This document shows, piece by piece, positions 42,101 to 56,687 of a DNA stretch of 64,000 bases. Positions within the stretch are counted from its first letter, which is position 1; each line of letters begins with the position of its first letter. The stretch is from Dirofilaria immitis (Eukaryota > Nematoda > Chromadorea > Rhabditida > Onchocercidae). The stretch covers positions 802,501 to 866,500 of the forward strand of contig JAKNDB010000076.1 in NCBI GenBank assembly GCA_024305405.1, written 5' to 3'. Below the pieces are notes generated by a model that saw nothing but the letters and a program-made list of their open reading frames with translations, was not told where the DNA came from and made no database searches. Both the position numbers and the translations under genes were made by a program.

Positions 42101-45100
42101 ATCTTATTTTTCGAGATTATCAAGAATTTTATAGAAGCTCGTCAAAATCTTTATTAATATTATCGCAAAGAAAATTAATCTAATGACCATTAATTAATAT
42201 CAGTGGCAGAAAAGGATATATTCGCAAACGTAGAGAAGGACTTCTTTATTATCATATTAGCTTTATGTTCTGTTTATCTTGTTTGCTCGTGGGATGTCGA
42301 ACATAAATTTTAGTTAATGTGAAATATCAATTTCATTTCAATAAATAATTTCAGTTTCCGAGAAAAGGGATTCAGCAATCATACTGAAATTTTCTTTTAA
42401 CATTTCGTTTGATGCCATACAAATAGATTAGTAACCGATTCGTAGAAGTCATACAATGAATCTTGACCATTTTAAAAAAAAAAGACGAATATTATCTTCA
42501 CCACCGTCATTATTATCATCAAAAAGGTGAAAGGTGAATCTTTGCTTTGATTTTTGTTTTATGCTTCTTTATGCCTTGAATATTTGTTGTTTTCCATGCT
42601 TAATTGAATAAAACAAATTCCGAGATTTCAATCTATTCCTATCTCTTTTCTTATTTCCCAAAGAAAATCCTTAGTTCCAGTTTTTCATTGTGTTTTCTCC
42701 AACCGTTGCTATCATCGTGGTAAATGATCCAAAATGGTGATAAAATCTTCTTCCTATCAAGAAAAGATGAAGTATAAGAAAAGATTTTATCAAATCGTGT
42801 TTCATGTTGCTGTCAAAACGAAATCACCTTTCTTGATATTGATCAAAAAGAATAATATTATATTATCTTTCTTCTTATGGATTTCCAAAAATACTAATTT
42901 CTCTGATTTTCGAAGCCTAACTTCAAAATCACCTTCATATCTCGTTTAGATAAAATTATGAATATTCATCAGGATGCGACATTTGTTGCTTTTCAAAATA
43001 GTAATAAAGTTAATTATTTTGAGCAAAACGCTATATCATTTTTATCTTGTTATTAATCATGCTTCCGTAAAGGTTAAATGTAAAGTATATTTATTATTAA
43101 ATTGATAAGTAACATCAAATTCTATAAGATATCTCAATTCTCTTAAATCATCTTTATTTGCTAGAAAATAATTTATTCATCGACCTCCAAAAGTTTTCAT
43201 TCAGCACTCAATGTCTTTACTTTTTTACTTATTTAATATCACTTGGTAACGTAAAAGAATCATTTTCTTGACGTCCTTTTTTATTTTTGTTTAAGCCTAA
43301 TGCAACAATTTAATTTGGTTTTCAATAAGAGTATTTGAAAGATATAAATCTTATAAGGAATATATCTTCATCCGGTTTTAATCTAATTGCCAATTTTCCA
43401 TTCTACTTTTTAACAGTCGTTTCCTATGCACTAAATTTATCTTTTAATCGAACAATTCTATTCTTTATTTCTAAATTTATAAATTTTCCTGAATTAGAAA
43501 ACTTTTTACTTAAAGCCAACGTTTTAGGAAAACACTATTACCAGCAGAAAAATTTATTTTTCAGGAATTACCCTTTAAATGAAATTAAGATTTAAAAAAT
43601 TTTGGATAGAACAGTTTCCACATTTGTAACGATACAAAAGATTTCAATTAACAAGAACATATTTCAATCATTTTCGATTATTTATTCATGAAATGCCACC
43701 TTTTTTCTTTTTATTTATTACGAATTCAAAAGTAAGTAAAAAATATAAATTTCATTTTGGTTCTGTCTTTTACTACTAATGTTCGTACCATTGGAGCATG
43801 GAAGGAGTAATGATGCTGATGAATGATCGTTTTTATCATATATTGTCGTTGACGCTTCCAGCAACTTACCTCTTCATTTTATCATTTCGAGTTTTAAATT
43901 TATCACTATAGTTCTTCTTTATCAGTTTTTCTTATGTTAAGTTTTACATTTTTCATAACATAATTGAAAAATTTCTTTATCCATTATTTCATCAAATTTA
44001 AAGTTCATAGCAAAGCTTAGTCAAAATTTCTACTTTTCAAAATTTAAAAATTTCAAACCGGAACACTAAGAATTCTCGAGAATCTTTTAATACCATTACT
44101 TTATGTTAAGTTAACTTTAATTTCATTTTACACTATACTTAAAAACAAAACATTCTGTTCCTTTCTTTTACTGCTATATTTTTGGATAGAATAAGTCATT
44201 CTAAAAATAGGAATATTTTTGGATTGAAGTTCAATTCTTTATCTTACAGTATTATTATTATATAGAATTTCTTAAGAAATCTCAAATTTTGGCAATGAAT
44301 GACGCTATCATATTTTTAGCTTTTTTTTTGAAAGAATTTTTACGTATAAAATTGGGAATGCAAAAACTTTTGACATTTAAAAAGTGTAAGCAGAAGTGAC
44401 AAGGAAGGAAGACTTTAGCTTTTTATTCTTTTCTCTCTTTGATATTATTAGAAGTAATTACAAAAATTAAAAATGAACAAGCGAGAATTATCACCATCTT
44501 CTGCTCTGTTCGAAGAGATTCGTCGAACATTCAACAAAAGAAAAAAAATTTGTTGGATGGATTTGTTGACAACAAACAAACCTAGAAATTTAAGTAAATA
44601 TAAATATATAAGCAAATCAACATTTTTTTCGATCAAATTTCGTTAGTTTCGTAAAGCACTTGGTTCGAAACTTTTTTCGATATAATATTGGTTAGATAAC
44701 ATACGAGGAAGGTCGTTCTATTTCTTGTCTTACCTACTAATGGTAGGAAAAACTGGTTTCTAGGCTGTATTTAATAATCAGATCTAAAATTCCTTTTGTA
44801 AATTAACCCATTCCTGTCCTTAACAAATGCATTCCCTCTTGATGCTATTTCGCAAATGTTAATAGAAAGGACAAAAAAATTTTTTCTATCATTCTCCAAT
44901 CAAATTGCTCAGTTTTTACACTTTTTGCAAGCAATAAAAAAATCGTGTAATCAAGCTCAGCTAAACATGTACCTAAAGCTTTATCCGATTAATATTAATT
45001 CCAAACTTATAAACCTGATTTTTAAAAACTAATTTTAACTGTTCTTGTTTATCCACCAGAATCTGTTTTGCATTAATATTGTTATTGATTCAAGATTTTT

Positions 45101-46377
45101 TTTTTTTAGAATAACTCTTTAGATCTTAAAATGCTATTTATTACATCACAATTGTTTTTCTGCATTAGCGATAAATATATCTTCATTGCTCTAAATTTTC
45201 TTCAGTAAGCCTTTTTGACTACTTCTATTAAAGGATAATATATTAAATAAAACGTTTGCTAAAAAAATAAAATCCTCTATGTGTTCTCTGTTAAGTGCTG
45301 ATAATGCTGATTGATTATGAAAAATTTGTTTTATCGATAATAATAAATTCTCATTCCAAAACCGATTTAAAACTTGGAAAAAGTTAACAAATTTTTCTCT
45401 TTGTTCGATAGAAAGACACATATCAAAACTTGCTTGGGCTCAATTCGTTCCTGCCTATTTCCAGAAACATGAAATAACTTTTGATTAAATGGAAACAATG
45501 AGAAGTGACTGAAATTGTTCAAATATATGAAACATGAATAAAAAAATTGCTCTGGCAATCATTACTGGCTATGCATGATTTATTCCGGTAAATAGCCGGA
45601 ATAATCTATTCTTGAACCGACATGAAATACATGTAGAAAATCACATGCGTAAATTTCCTACACAAACAATAAGAAAATATGATTCTTTTCTAGCCGAAGT
45701 TATTACTTTCTATTTTTAGTTATTACTAGCCAAGTATTTATATTACAGGACATATTTTTGTCTTGAAGATTTTTTCGTGAGTTTAATAATTTCTTTTCTG
45801 TATATTTTTGCATTTATATGTAAATATGTTGCTTTTTTGTATCTTTATGTTGCTGATTTGGAAGTAATTCGTAATATGAATAGCCATTTTATGTTTTCCT
45901 CATCGTTTTATCCATTATCTCAATTTAATTGAAATTTGTTGAATAATGTCTGCTTCAATTTTTTTAGGTGCATGATATAGAAATCATACCCTGCCCTAAA
46001 TATCTCTATCATTTTCTTTTCTTTCTTGACAATTGCACATTTTTGCTTTCATTTCTATCAGTTGAATTATAAAGTGAAAGAAATATATTTTCAAAGTTCT
46101 GCTAAAAATTTCTCCCTCTGAATCAAGTTTCATTTAGATATTGATAGAGTTTAAAAATAATTTATTACTTTATTTTTTGAAGCGACATGAAATATATATT
46201 TCACTTAATAACATAGATTTTTAGGAAATACCTATTTAGAAAACGCTAATCCTACCTTTTACTTCAGTGATATCATTTTAATTTCATATTTGCAGGGTTC
46301 TACAACTCAAGAAATTTATAACAAAGTGAGGGTGCAAGAATAGGTGAGAAATTGAAAAGAAAGAAAGATTAAGGAAT

Positions 46378-49300
46378 ATGCGAAGTGAAATTTTAATTTA
46401 CTTACTGATTTCTTTTCTCTCAGGTAATCCTGTTTTCCTTTTATTATTCCAAATTTACAAATTTTGAATATAAAATCGTTGAATGATTAAACTTTAATTG
46501 ATTCTTTAATTTCCCATATTTTTTCCTCATACATTAAATATAATATTGTTTTATTGTGACTTGAAATGTTGCGAAAATTTTCTAAGGTAAATTAAACTTT
46601 CAAATATATATGAAAAGTCAAAGATAACAGATTTTTTCATAACTACAGCCGCTGCTCAATCTGTTGAATCTGAAAATAATACAGTGGAAACAGTTTCATC
46701 ATCATCACCATCATCATCATTACCCACAGAGCTAAAATCTAATTTAGAATTAGAAGCTCTTGAGCAAAACTTTATGACTCAGAAACTATTACAAACTACT
46801 ACACCCCGAAAAAACGGATTCCCACTTCCTGAGATTAAGAGAGCTCGAGAGTTCAGAGCTCCAGATTTTGCAATTCTTGAACAAGAGTCTTCATCATTAG
46901 CACCGCCACCGCCATTCATTGCTAAAATCGATCGCAATTCAACTATCGAGATACAGTCCAATCATCCCAAATATCAAAATGTAACACACGAGGAGTGAGT
47001 TTTTGAATTTTTATAAATTTTTGCTCAAACTCTTCAAACTCAAAATTCGAAGAGTTCCTTTGTATAAATTAACCTTTTATCTTATGATTTGATCATTCAT
47101 TTATCATTTGTCCTTCAAAGTACTTCTTTCCATTCTTCAATGATGTTTTCATTAATAATTTACTTTCTTTAATACATAGAACTAACAAAGTTTCATTTGA
47201 CGTTTATTGCAATCAAATCAGCCTGGATTTGATCAATAAATTGTGCAATTCCAAGTCTTCCAATATTACATTCCGTCATACCACAATAATGTTATCCGAA
47301 TATATATCATCGTATACGAATTAGTAACATACGTAACCTTAAAGAAAAGGTATATTTTCCCGAATATTTCTCTTCAATTGCCATCAACCAGAGTCGAATA
47401 ACTTAGAGTATTGCATGAGGAGACCTACTTAGTAAATGTAAAATCGAATAGTTACGGAATGAGAATTTGTCCTACGCAAGTCAAAAAAATTAATAAAATG
47501 GATGAATCTTCCGACTTTTCTCTAATCAAATTTTATACCATTTTACAAAGTTTTTCAATAGTTTAACGCCTGCTATTAACTCTTGAGATGAAATTTTATT
47601 TTTGTGTGAAATTTAATTTTCTAAGATTATCGGAAGTCAGTTAAAGATTATGAAGTAGATTGATGTAAAGATAATAATTTAAGCAATTGTACAATGTTGA
47701 AAAAACTAAAATTCAGAAAATATTTTCATAAATTTTCCGGAAAAAGCAGCACCAAAAATTTGCAATTTTCTATATGTCACCATAAAATAGAATTTTAAAG
47801 ATTATAATAAATTTCAAATAGAGAAGTAAGGATAATGAAATCGCTTTTTCTGATGAAAATTGAAAAAGATAATAGTATATAAATATTTGAGATCGAAATC
47901 AAACGATTATTTCGAAAGTGTAAACTTAAAATTTGTATTTCAATGTTAAGAACAATTGTTTATCGATTTTATTTTGGAACCTTAGATAATTTGACAAGTA
48001 TGTCAAATTGGATTATGAAAATTCTGCAAAAACTTCACAATACATAAAAGATTTAATTATATAAAAACTTATGAATTGCTTTATTCTACAACTCCTTTTG
48101 ATCTTTTTCTGACTTCTTTGTTCCAACAACAACTGAAAGCAAAATTTATTTATCATATTTTAAATTGCTGAAAATTTTTCTAATTTCCGTGCATATCATG
48201 ATTATTATCATCCACAATCATAAATTGCATAATCATTGATCATTCATGTTATTTCAGAAAAGACTTCTTAGAGTTACTTAAAACAACGTAAATATAGATG
48301 TGGAAAGTATGAAATTGTGGGAAATACCAAATTTTAAGTTCTCTTTTTCAATATTTAAGCTTTGAAAAATTAAAACTTTTCTTTTTTAAGAAAAATTTAG
48401 TTTAAGCTCATTTTATCATTTGCACTTCGTTACATTTACGGTTTCTGCTAATTGATAACTTTACAGAAATAGCGATAATTATGAAACGAAAGAAATATCC
48501 ATTTCGGGTTTAAGAGAAATATCACAGTTAAGTTCAACGATCGGATCAACAAAAATAAGCAGTGATGAGACTGGTGGTATTACTGAAATATCAAAACGTA
48601 TTGAAGATGAAGAGGATACATTACCTCCAGAGGTATTCATTGAAATTTTAAGATTACGTAGCACAGGTTTGTGATATCTTTTTCCACATTAAAGGAGGTG
48701 TGATATAATTCTCAGACATGGTTACTTTATATCTCCAATGATCAATGTCCAAGGTACTATCATAGTGAAAAATGAGATTCATAAAAGATTTTTCAAACAA
48801 ACAATTTGTCAATGAAATGAATTTTTAAAGTTATAAGATTTCTTAGAAACTTATTCATTCATTTCTTTCTAATAATAGAAACTATGCTGCTATATTGTCC
48901 TTTCACTTTTTTTTTAACCAAATTAAAAAATAATTTTATACATTTTCGCTTTAACATCGATTGTTATTGCTGTTTCAAAGATAGTTTTGAGCGATCATTT
49001 CAATTAAACGCATTTAAAATAACTCATTTTTTTTTGTTTGAAAATTTCAATTATAACGTTGCAAAACTATACAATATATATACTCCTTTTTTCTTCATTG
49101 CGATATTCTCCTTACATTGTTCATCAGACAAGTCAAATTTGATAAGATAATGATAAATAAATGGTATACCTCAATAATTATTACGATCGTACTATGCTCG
49201 AGCGAGTTAAGTAATGTATAGGGAAAAAATGGAAACGAAATCAATTTCGATTTCAGGCTGTTTTTTTCGCACATGAACCTAATAACTGATAGTACTATTG

Positions 49301-52300
49301 CATAATTTAAGCAATTGTTATCATAATTTGCAAGTGCTTTGAAGGACAATTAATAGTTACACATTTGAATTAGACTTTTTTACCTTACCATAAATTTTAG
49401 ATTTTAATTTTCTTATGAAATTTCCAGGTAAGAGCAGAAGATCCATTTGCAACAGTTACTGAAGAATTAATAGTCTCGACATCATCGACTTCTCAGGAAA
49501 ATATCCTTCACATGATTCAAGAAACCAACTCTTTAACTACCGCCGATTTTCCAAATAATTTTAATAATACACTGAGCAAAATAACGGATGTGAATCAGAC
49601 TGATGCGCTTCATGAAAATTTTGATACCGATACTATAGATAGGACATCCAGTATAATTGCATCGTCTTTAAAACCTGAACAGGAAAGGATTACTATCGGA
49701 ATAACGGATGCAACTGAGATGGCGTTGAAAATTCAGGAGATGCTTCAAGAAACAAAAATCACCATGCCTGATGAGCAAGCTACAACGGCTGCGTTTGGAA
49801 GTTTGTTCCTGAAATTGTTTCGATTTTAAGTAACAGTCTTCTTTGCGAAAGAATCAAATGTAATCGTTGACAAAAAGAATGTCTAACACAGAACAAAAGT
49901 GATAGAAATCAATGATACTGGAAATCCTTAAACTCTTTCAGTAGGACACGAAAATTAGGAAATTTTGGGGATTGATCTTTCTGAATATAATTAAAATATA
50001 ATCAATGATACTTCATAAAAATCCCTGCTTGTTGATTTCAACTTACAATGAATATTTGCTTCCTTATTTCTTGGTGCACATTTCAGCAATAGTTTTGGAA
50101 ATAGTGCCAGATAGCTTCCCCACTACCGTAGCTGATATCACTACACCAATAAAACAGACTACAGGTAAATTTTATCCTTATTGAGATTCTTTATTGTCTC
50201 TTTCATGGCAACATAAATTGTTTACTGATAAATAATATCTTTAGAGAACTTTCTTGGCTTAGTCATTCTAACAAATAATTTAAAAAATGAGAGGCCGACT
50301 TTCTTGTGATTACTTCCTTTTTATTCTACCTACATTTCCGTCGTTTGAAAATTTTAAAGAGTTGAAAAATCTTCTAAAAATTTTATAGTTTTAGAAAGTC
50401 CGATGCTTCATCCGGTGGTATCACATACATCTAATGCAAGTAGTGATGAAAAAGTAATAACAACCAATCAAAACGAAATTATTACTGATGGAACTACTGC
50501 TGTTGATATATCATGGAAGCCTGGAAAACAACGTATTTCTCTAGGCACTAACATTTTTCCAATATTTTGCAGTTATTTTTTTTTTTGACGGAAAAGAATT
50601 AATTGCTGAATTATATCGCTATCTCATTGATCATTCGTTGAATAGATAAAAAAATCTTTCTGGATTTTGATATGAATGAAATAACATTTTAAAATGTCTG
50701 CATAAATTTTCACTTGTTGCAGTGACTGAATCAGATTCAATCGCTACATCTGTCGAAATAGAACACAGATTAGTACAGCCAAAGATTTCTACCACTTCGG
50801 TTAAAGTAAGAATTTGATTTTTTTTTTTGTAAAACTTATTTGTAAAAAAAAATAGTTTTTAGAGGTCAAAAATGTCAGCATCAGAATAGAAATTATGGAT
50901 TGAATCTAAAATTTTTTTTTCAAAGATTTATACTATTGAAATTTGATGAAAATGAATAACTTGCCAAAATATCTATTTTTAGTTACCTTCAACAAATAAG
51001 TTCAACACAGATAAGAAGAGCTATGAAAATGAGAACGAACAAGACGATGAGCATGTACATGATGACGAGAGTGTATTTGTTGGAGATAAAACATTATTCA
51101 TTCAGGATGGAATCATAAAACAACATTTTAATGTCATGCACTCGGTACCTAAAAATTTACCAATTCAACTAAAGTACATTAATTTCAGAATCGCATTTCC
51201 TTCAATTGACATTCGAATTACTAAAGTCATATGTAATTGTTGAATGAATTGAACGAGATAGACTAATGGCTGAAAATATTTAACATAGTCGTTTCCAACA
51301 TTCAATGGATTAAATACGTCGCTCTAAAAAAAAAAAAAAAAAAAACTGTCCCCAGTAATCCTAGTGATATCAATATAAACATATAAGCAAACAATCGAAA
51401 TATAAAAGGTGACATTGCTGGCCTATTGTTATAGTCCAAAAAGTATGAACTAATCATTTCATTAATATCTCTTTTTAAAATTTACTGATATTTACTTCAT
51501 GATCGTTTCTGAATAGACAATTTACCGCCTTCCGTTAAACTTTAATTTTAACAGTCTGAGATTTTGAAAATAAAAAAGCTAATACGTTTAGCGAGCATGC
51601 CTTTAACTGTTTTTTAAACAAATTATTTTTCTAATTTAAACAAGTGAAATCTGAATAGTGAATGGATATTTCAGATTTTAATTCACAGTTTAATATGTAG
51701 TGAAAAACATATTCATGATTTTCAGACGTCTGAGGAAAACTTTGGTGTATCTGGTTTTCACGTATTGAAGAACTAGGACCAGAAGCTACGGAAAAATCCA
51801 TCAAACAGTATTTTTATTTACTACTGATTTGATAAACAAGCAATGAGAAGTTTATGACATATAGAGGCTGAATTTTAGTCGATTTAAAAGTTTATTGAAA
51901 GAAATGAAAAGAATTTGAATTTTTAAGAAGCGCTTATTTGAAAAACAGTTGAAAATTTTAAAAAGTTTGCAAGAAATGAGCTGAAATTATTTTGAAATCG
52001 TTTTTATAAATACAATTATTCGTCGTAAATTTTTATTTTGGATCCCAGCTTATCTCTAAAGCTTTGCACATCTCAACATTTCTTCATTTAATTTCGAGTT
52101 TTATGCTCTATAATAGTGAAGCATTAAATAAGATTATATTACAGTGTCGCATAAATAAACATAAACTCTATGTTTCCTATTTTTTCAGCAAACTAACGTT
52201 ACGCCACAGCCCTCAACTTTACAGTCATTAAGTACTGAATTCAAGGTATGTCGTTTTTTCCAATTTCTTTTTATTGGTTATTGAAAGCATCAGTTGACAT

Positions 52301-55300
52301 TATTTGCACCTTTGACAAAAAAAGTCTTTTACCTGAGCAACAACCTTTCTCTTTGATCTGCTGTCTCTCTTCAAACTGAAAATCAATTTATAAAACCTGA
52401 ATTATCTTTTTCGTTGTATTTCAAAAACAATGAAGAATATTTGTTGAAGTAAATGAAAATGAGAATTTTGAAGAAATAAATATCGATGAATAACCAAAAT
52501 TTGTATGCTATTACAGTTGGAAATTAAGCTTTTGTAAATATTTGTTCCTTTGAAACTACTTATGAGAATACAGGTGGGATGAAAAGATTTGTGTAGGCTT
52601 AAATCATTTGACTGAAATAAAGAGACGAACGAATTATTACAGGTGCGAGCAGGTATACTGAATGATTTAGTTAAGCACTCTCAAGATCATCATAATGGTG
52701 AGCTTCCCAGTACTTTTGTGAATTATTTCCTTCACCTAAAAGTTAATAAATTTAAATTTTATGCCCATTCGGATTAAGTTGCCAAAATCTTTTGTGAGCT
52801 ACTTGACTACTGATAAATGCTGGAGACCAATGTTCCAAAAACATTTGATTAAACCCATTATAATCCTAACAGCTCTATGTGCTTTTAATATATTTAAAAA
52901 AATTTCCAATTCTAAGCTTCTTTCAGAGACTATCAAATAATATACGGAATGAGAGCAGAAGCTTTCAAAGTTCTAATTTTCTAGCTTTATTTAAGTGTTA
53001 TTTGCATAGTCATACAAAACTATGCCGTTTAATTTTAAAAATTTTAAAAAGTATGAGAGGTAGTTTGAATTCTGCAGGTGGGCATACTTCAGCTGAAGGA
53101 TTGCAAATAGAAGCGAATTCGTTAAAAGAGAGTGGCCAGCCAAAAGATATTTCGGTGATTGATGATTCATTTTATATCAACACAGGTTTCCTTCCTTTGT
53201 TTTTGTTTTAAATGCTAGAAAAATTCAAATTTTTCACAAATTTTGTCTTTAGCCTTCTTCTAAAATAAATGACTAATGTTTTTTAGACACTGAGGAAACA
53301 GCTTCTACGTTCAAGCCCACCAATGATGAACGAAAGTTGGAATCAGAACCACCCGCAGGGTCTGAACCAACTCCTCAGCATGTACCATTTCTAGAAAGTG
53401 AAGTATTAAAATCGTCGAAAGCAAATCCTGTGACTGGTTTTGAACCAAAAGTTGAGCAAGAAATTACTGCTAAATTTAGAGGTAACTAAAAAGAATTCAC
53501 TAAATTAATCCATAATTTGAATTGCGAATCTGAACCTTGAATGCTTAAATACATGAAGTAAATAAGGATTTGTAAATTGCCTTAAATTTTTAATCTTTAA
53601 GATTCCAAAAGAAATAACGATGATTTTCAATGATATATCGCACTCTCATCATCACATCACAGATTCTTCTGATATTATTCCGTTCCTTATCATTTATTTC
53701 AATTTGAATTTCTATTTGGCTTTCTCTTGTCTATTCATTCTTTTTCCAAATGGATTCAATTCAATAGATTATCTATCTTATCGATTAGCAGTGAGAAATA
53801 TTATTTAGTGAGGACTGAAACTGTTTTAGGCGTTAAACTTCATAATCCATTTTATACTTTTGTTATTGAGAAAATTTTCAATAGAACACCGATAAAGCAC
53901 TCACTGGAAAAATCTACTAAAAGAGATTTTATATAAGTCTGAGCATCTCCTATTAATATATAAGAGACTTGGAAAATAGAAAGGACATCAATTATTTGAA
54001 GTTTGGTTTCAGCTGAAATTATTGTTTCTTCTAATACTTGTTTTCCTTCATCATAAAGATGCAACATTCTAGATGCAACATTCTAGAACTTATTTGAAGG
54101 TCAAAAATTTTTTAAGATATGTAATTGAAAGCCGGAGATCATAAAAATGAGATAAAAAAATTTCTTTTAATTTATTCTCTGCTATTTTATGCGGAATCCT
54201 GATTTTTAAAAATCAATTTTCAGCTAACGAAGGAGCTTACAAGATACCATTCTCATTTCACATCACTAGCATCGACTACATTCCAGAATTCGGTGACCCA
54301 AGCAGTGGAAAATACAAAAAGCTGCGAGATCAACTTCTGCCAGATGTAAATTTCTTGTAATGTCTTATTAGATTTACTGGCCTCTAAGTAGGCCTGTGGT
54401 AATACAAGAATAACAGTTAATAATGACTATCCAAGTTTCGCGTCCTTCCCAATTTAATGCTCATGAATGTTAAATTCCTGGAGAATTGCAAAAGATTAAT
54501 TAGAATTATATCTAAACTAATGGTTATCCGGAATGCTTGAAATAGTGATTCTATTTTACTGAGCAAAATTATCACTCAGAAAATTGAAGAGTTCAATTTT
54601 GATTAATGTTAAGATCATATCAGTAGATTTATTGAAGCACCTGTAATTTGTATGCTCGTAATATGAATGATTTTTGCACAGGTAATCTCGAAGTGACAAC
54701 AGTCTTACTTCAAAATTCGAAAGAAATTTTTGAATATTATTCTTTCATCAGCTCAAATTTTTGCAGTTAGAAGAAATTTTTGGATCAATATTTGGGCATG
54801 CATACGAAGGAATACGTTTGGTGAGTTTTTGAAAGGTAGTGTGGCAGTAGACGGTATTGTGTATACATCAATAAAACCCGACAATATGGAACAGTCGGCT
54901 ACCGAATTTGAAGAACAGATTACTGCCAAAAATTCACGAATTGGTGGTAATGATGTTGATCCGCGATCAATTTTGCTTGATGGTCAATTTTTACTTTTCA
55001 AGAGAAATTTTGTTTTCAGAGACCTAGGATACAGAACTTCAATAAATAGAAACGCTATAGAAGATAATTGTTTATTAACAATAGTTAATTACTTGCTAGC
55101 AATAGAGCAATTAATTATGGCTATAATTGGTAATTAAAAATGTAATTTTTAAGGATATGTATCAAAGAATTACATTGAGAGGATACATGAAGGTTACACA
55201 TCGAATAATACATCCTCATATATCGTTGGAGGTGGTATAGCTATCGGTGTATTAGCTATATTATTGGTAGCATTTATTATTATCGCTGTGAGTTGTTTTT

Positions 55301-56687
55301 TTTTCTTAAAGCCTTGAAATGATTATTTTCTCGATAATTTTATTCCTTTGATTTCAGATTACTGCGATATTTTCTATCTCCTTTTCTTCAAAATTCTTTT
55401 CCTGTAAGATTATTAAGTTAATTGTTTTAATAAAATTTTCCGCCATGTATCTTAACTTACATGAATAGTCGAAAATATTTTTTAATTATTGCAAGAAATG
55501 ATAATATTTTCTTTGTTCCCCTTTTCTGATTCTTTCCAACGATCCTTTTTTAATTTATTCAAATAATTCTTCCTAGTAGAAAAATTTTTCTTATATGAAT
55601 AGATTTATTGCATATTTACTTCAGGATCGTAAAATGGACTATTCCTTCGTAAGCTCAAAATATATGTAATTGTGTTTGTCCATAGGGAGAAAATTAATTC
55701 AATTCCAATAATCATCTTAAAAATAATTATTAATAAATCAATTAAATGATTGATATATTTTAAAGCATAGTCATTAACTTTGAAATATTTATGGAGCTAT
55801 GATTAGTCATCAAAGATAACACATTGTTTGTGCTCCTTTGTTGCATGACGGTTTTCTCAATTTTCAACTTGTAATACGATTAAAATTAACAATTAGATAG
55901 TTTTGTGATTTCTCCCAATTTGAAACTAATAAAAGATCTGTTACAGATGAATAATAGACGGACGAATGGTACACTGAAATTGAAAGAAGAAAATATAGCA
56001 ATGGATGAAAAAGCCGATCAATGTGGCCGAATGGCACATCACCAGTAAATTTGTAAGTTCTGATGAAATTTTGTAGCTTTAAATGAATTTTTATATTGAA
56101 CTTGAAAAAATTATCAACAACTGGAGAGAACTAAATCGATTATTCAGGCCGGAAGCACCTATTGATCCCATACAGATCAAGCATTACTTTTTTAGTGTTA
56201 TTATTTTTTCCGCCTTTTACGTGAATCCTTCACAAAGTATGATCTAAAAACTTCTATTGCACTTTTGGTTGGTAATTAAAAGGTAATATTCGAAGCATGA
56301 TAGAGTAAATTCTCGAAGTAAGATTGAGAACAAATGACAATTGCTAAGTAATTCATCCAAGCTTTAATCAAACAGTCTATGGAGTGAATGAGGATATGTG
56401 GTGGCTAATGAAATACTAGGTTTTGACAGGGAATAGGCAGAAAAATCTTTTCAATAGCCAGCACATTATTGGATAAATTCATTAAATAACGAACATATTT
56501 ATTGAATAAATTTATTAAATCTATGTTTTCCTGAGACGTACGTTTTTTTAGAATGGCTTACGGAAATGGTCGTGTAATACATGGAGGAACAACAACCAAT
56601 ACACAACTTCCGATGGTAATGGTAGGTTCACAAATGACCGCAATAAATACGCATGCAATCGATCGTGCCATTCAACCTTGCGTGTAG
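46378..56687 (+). CDS. Mucin-like type I membrane protein with SEA domain
   Basis: Unnamed large cell-surface protein. Signal exon 46378-46423 (MRSEILIYLLISFLS). The Ser/Thr/Glu-rich, disordered ectodomain is spread over 46649-46994, 48467-48632, 49428-49800, 50087-50164, 50389-50532, 50723-50805, 50983-51144, 51726-51761, 52189-52245, 52643-52697, 53078-53185 and 53287-53481. The SEA domain is in 54224-54345 (FSFHITSIDYIPEF, YKKLRDQLLPD) and 54768-54982 (LEEIFGSIFGHAYEGIRLVS, then FLKGSVAVDGIVYT). The TM exon 55154-55287 reads YIVGGGIAIGVLAILLVAF and is followed by a cytosolic tail in 55947-56044 and 56552-56687 ending QPCV, stop. All eighteen exons chain in phase; only the SEA exon needs one more T at about 54826-54830. 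GSVAV corresponds to the autoproteolytic GSVVV site of MUC1-type SEA domains. About 850 residues in all, no EGF repeats seen. Likely an epithelial or cuticle-lining glycoprotein; no named orthologue recognised. Confidence 0.85.
51328..51347 (+). repeat. Poly(A) run of about 20 nt
   Basis: Homopolymer A run within an intron of the SEA-domain gene. Exact length uncertain by eye. Not flanked by an obvious retroposed gene. Confidence 0.8.
54058..54085. repeat. 14-bp tandem duplication
   Basis: Two adjacent exact copies of GATGCAACATTCTA in the intron preceding the SEA exons. Confidence 0.85.

Larger units (their letters stand above)
32925..46377. other. Gene-poor 13.4-kb region
   Basis: Uniformly AT-rich. 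Apart from a candidate minus-strand ORF at 34720-35022 I can support no exon. A short plus-strand ORF at 33920-34108 begins with a signal-like MKTLVSLLFIILCY but has no other support. Contains a purine-only tract (35449-35497) and a 26-bp tandem duplication (39065-39114). May hold unrecognised distal regulatory elements or non-coding RNAs. Confidence 0.45.

Noticed and set aside
54730..55137. 135-codon open frame over the SEA exon
   Set aside because: It uses the post-frameshift frame and intron sequence at both ends. The true exon starts at 54768 in another frame and ends at 54982.
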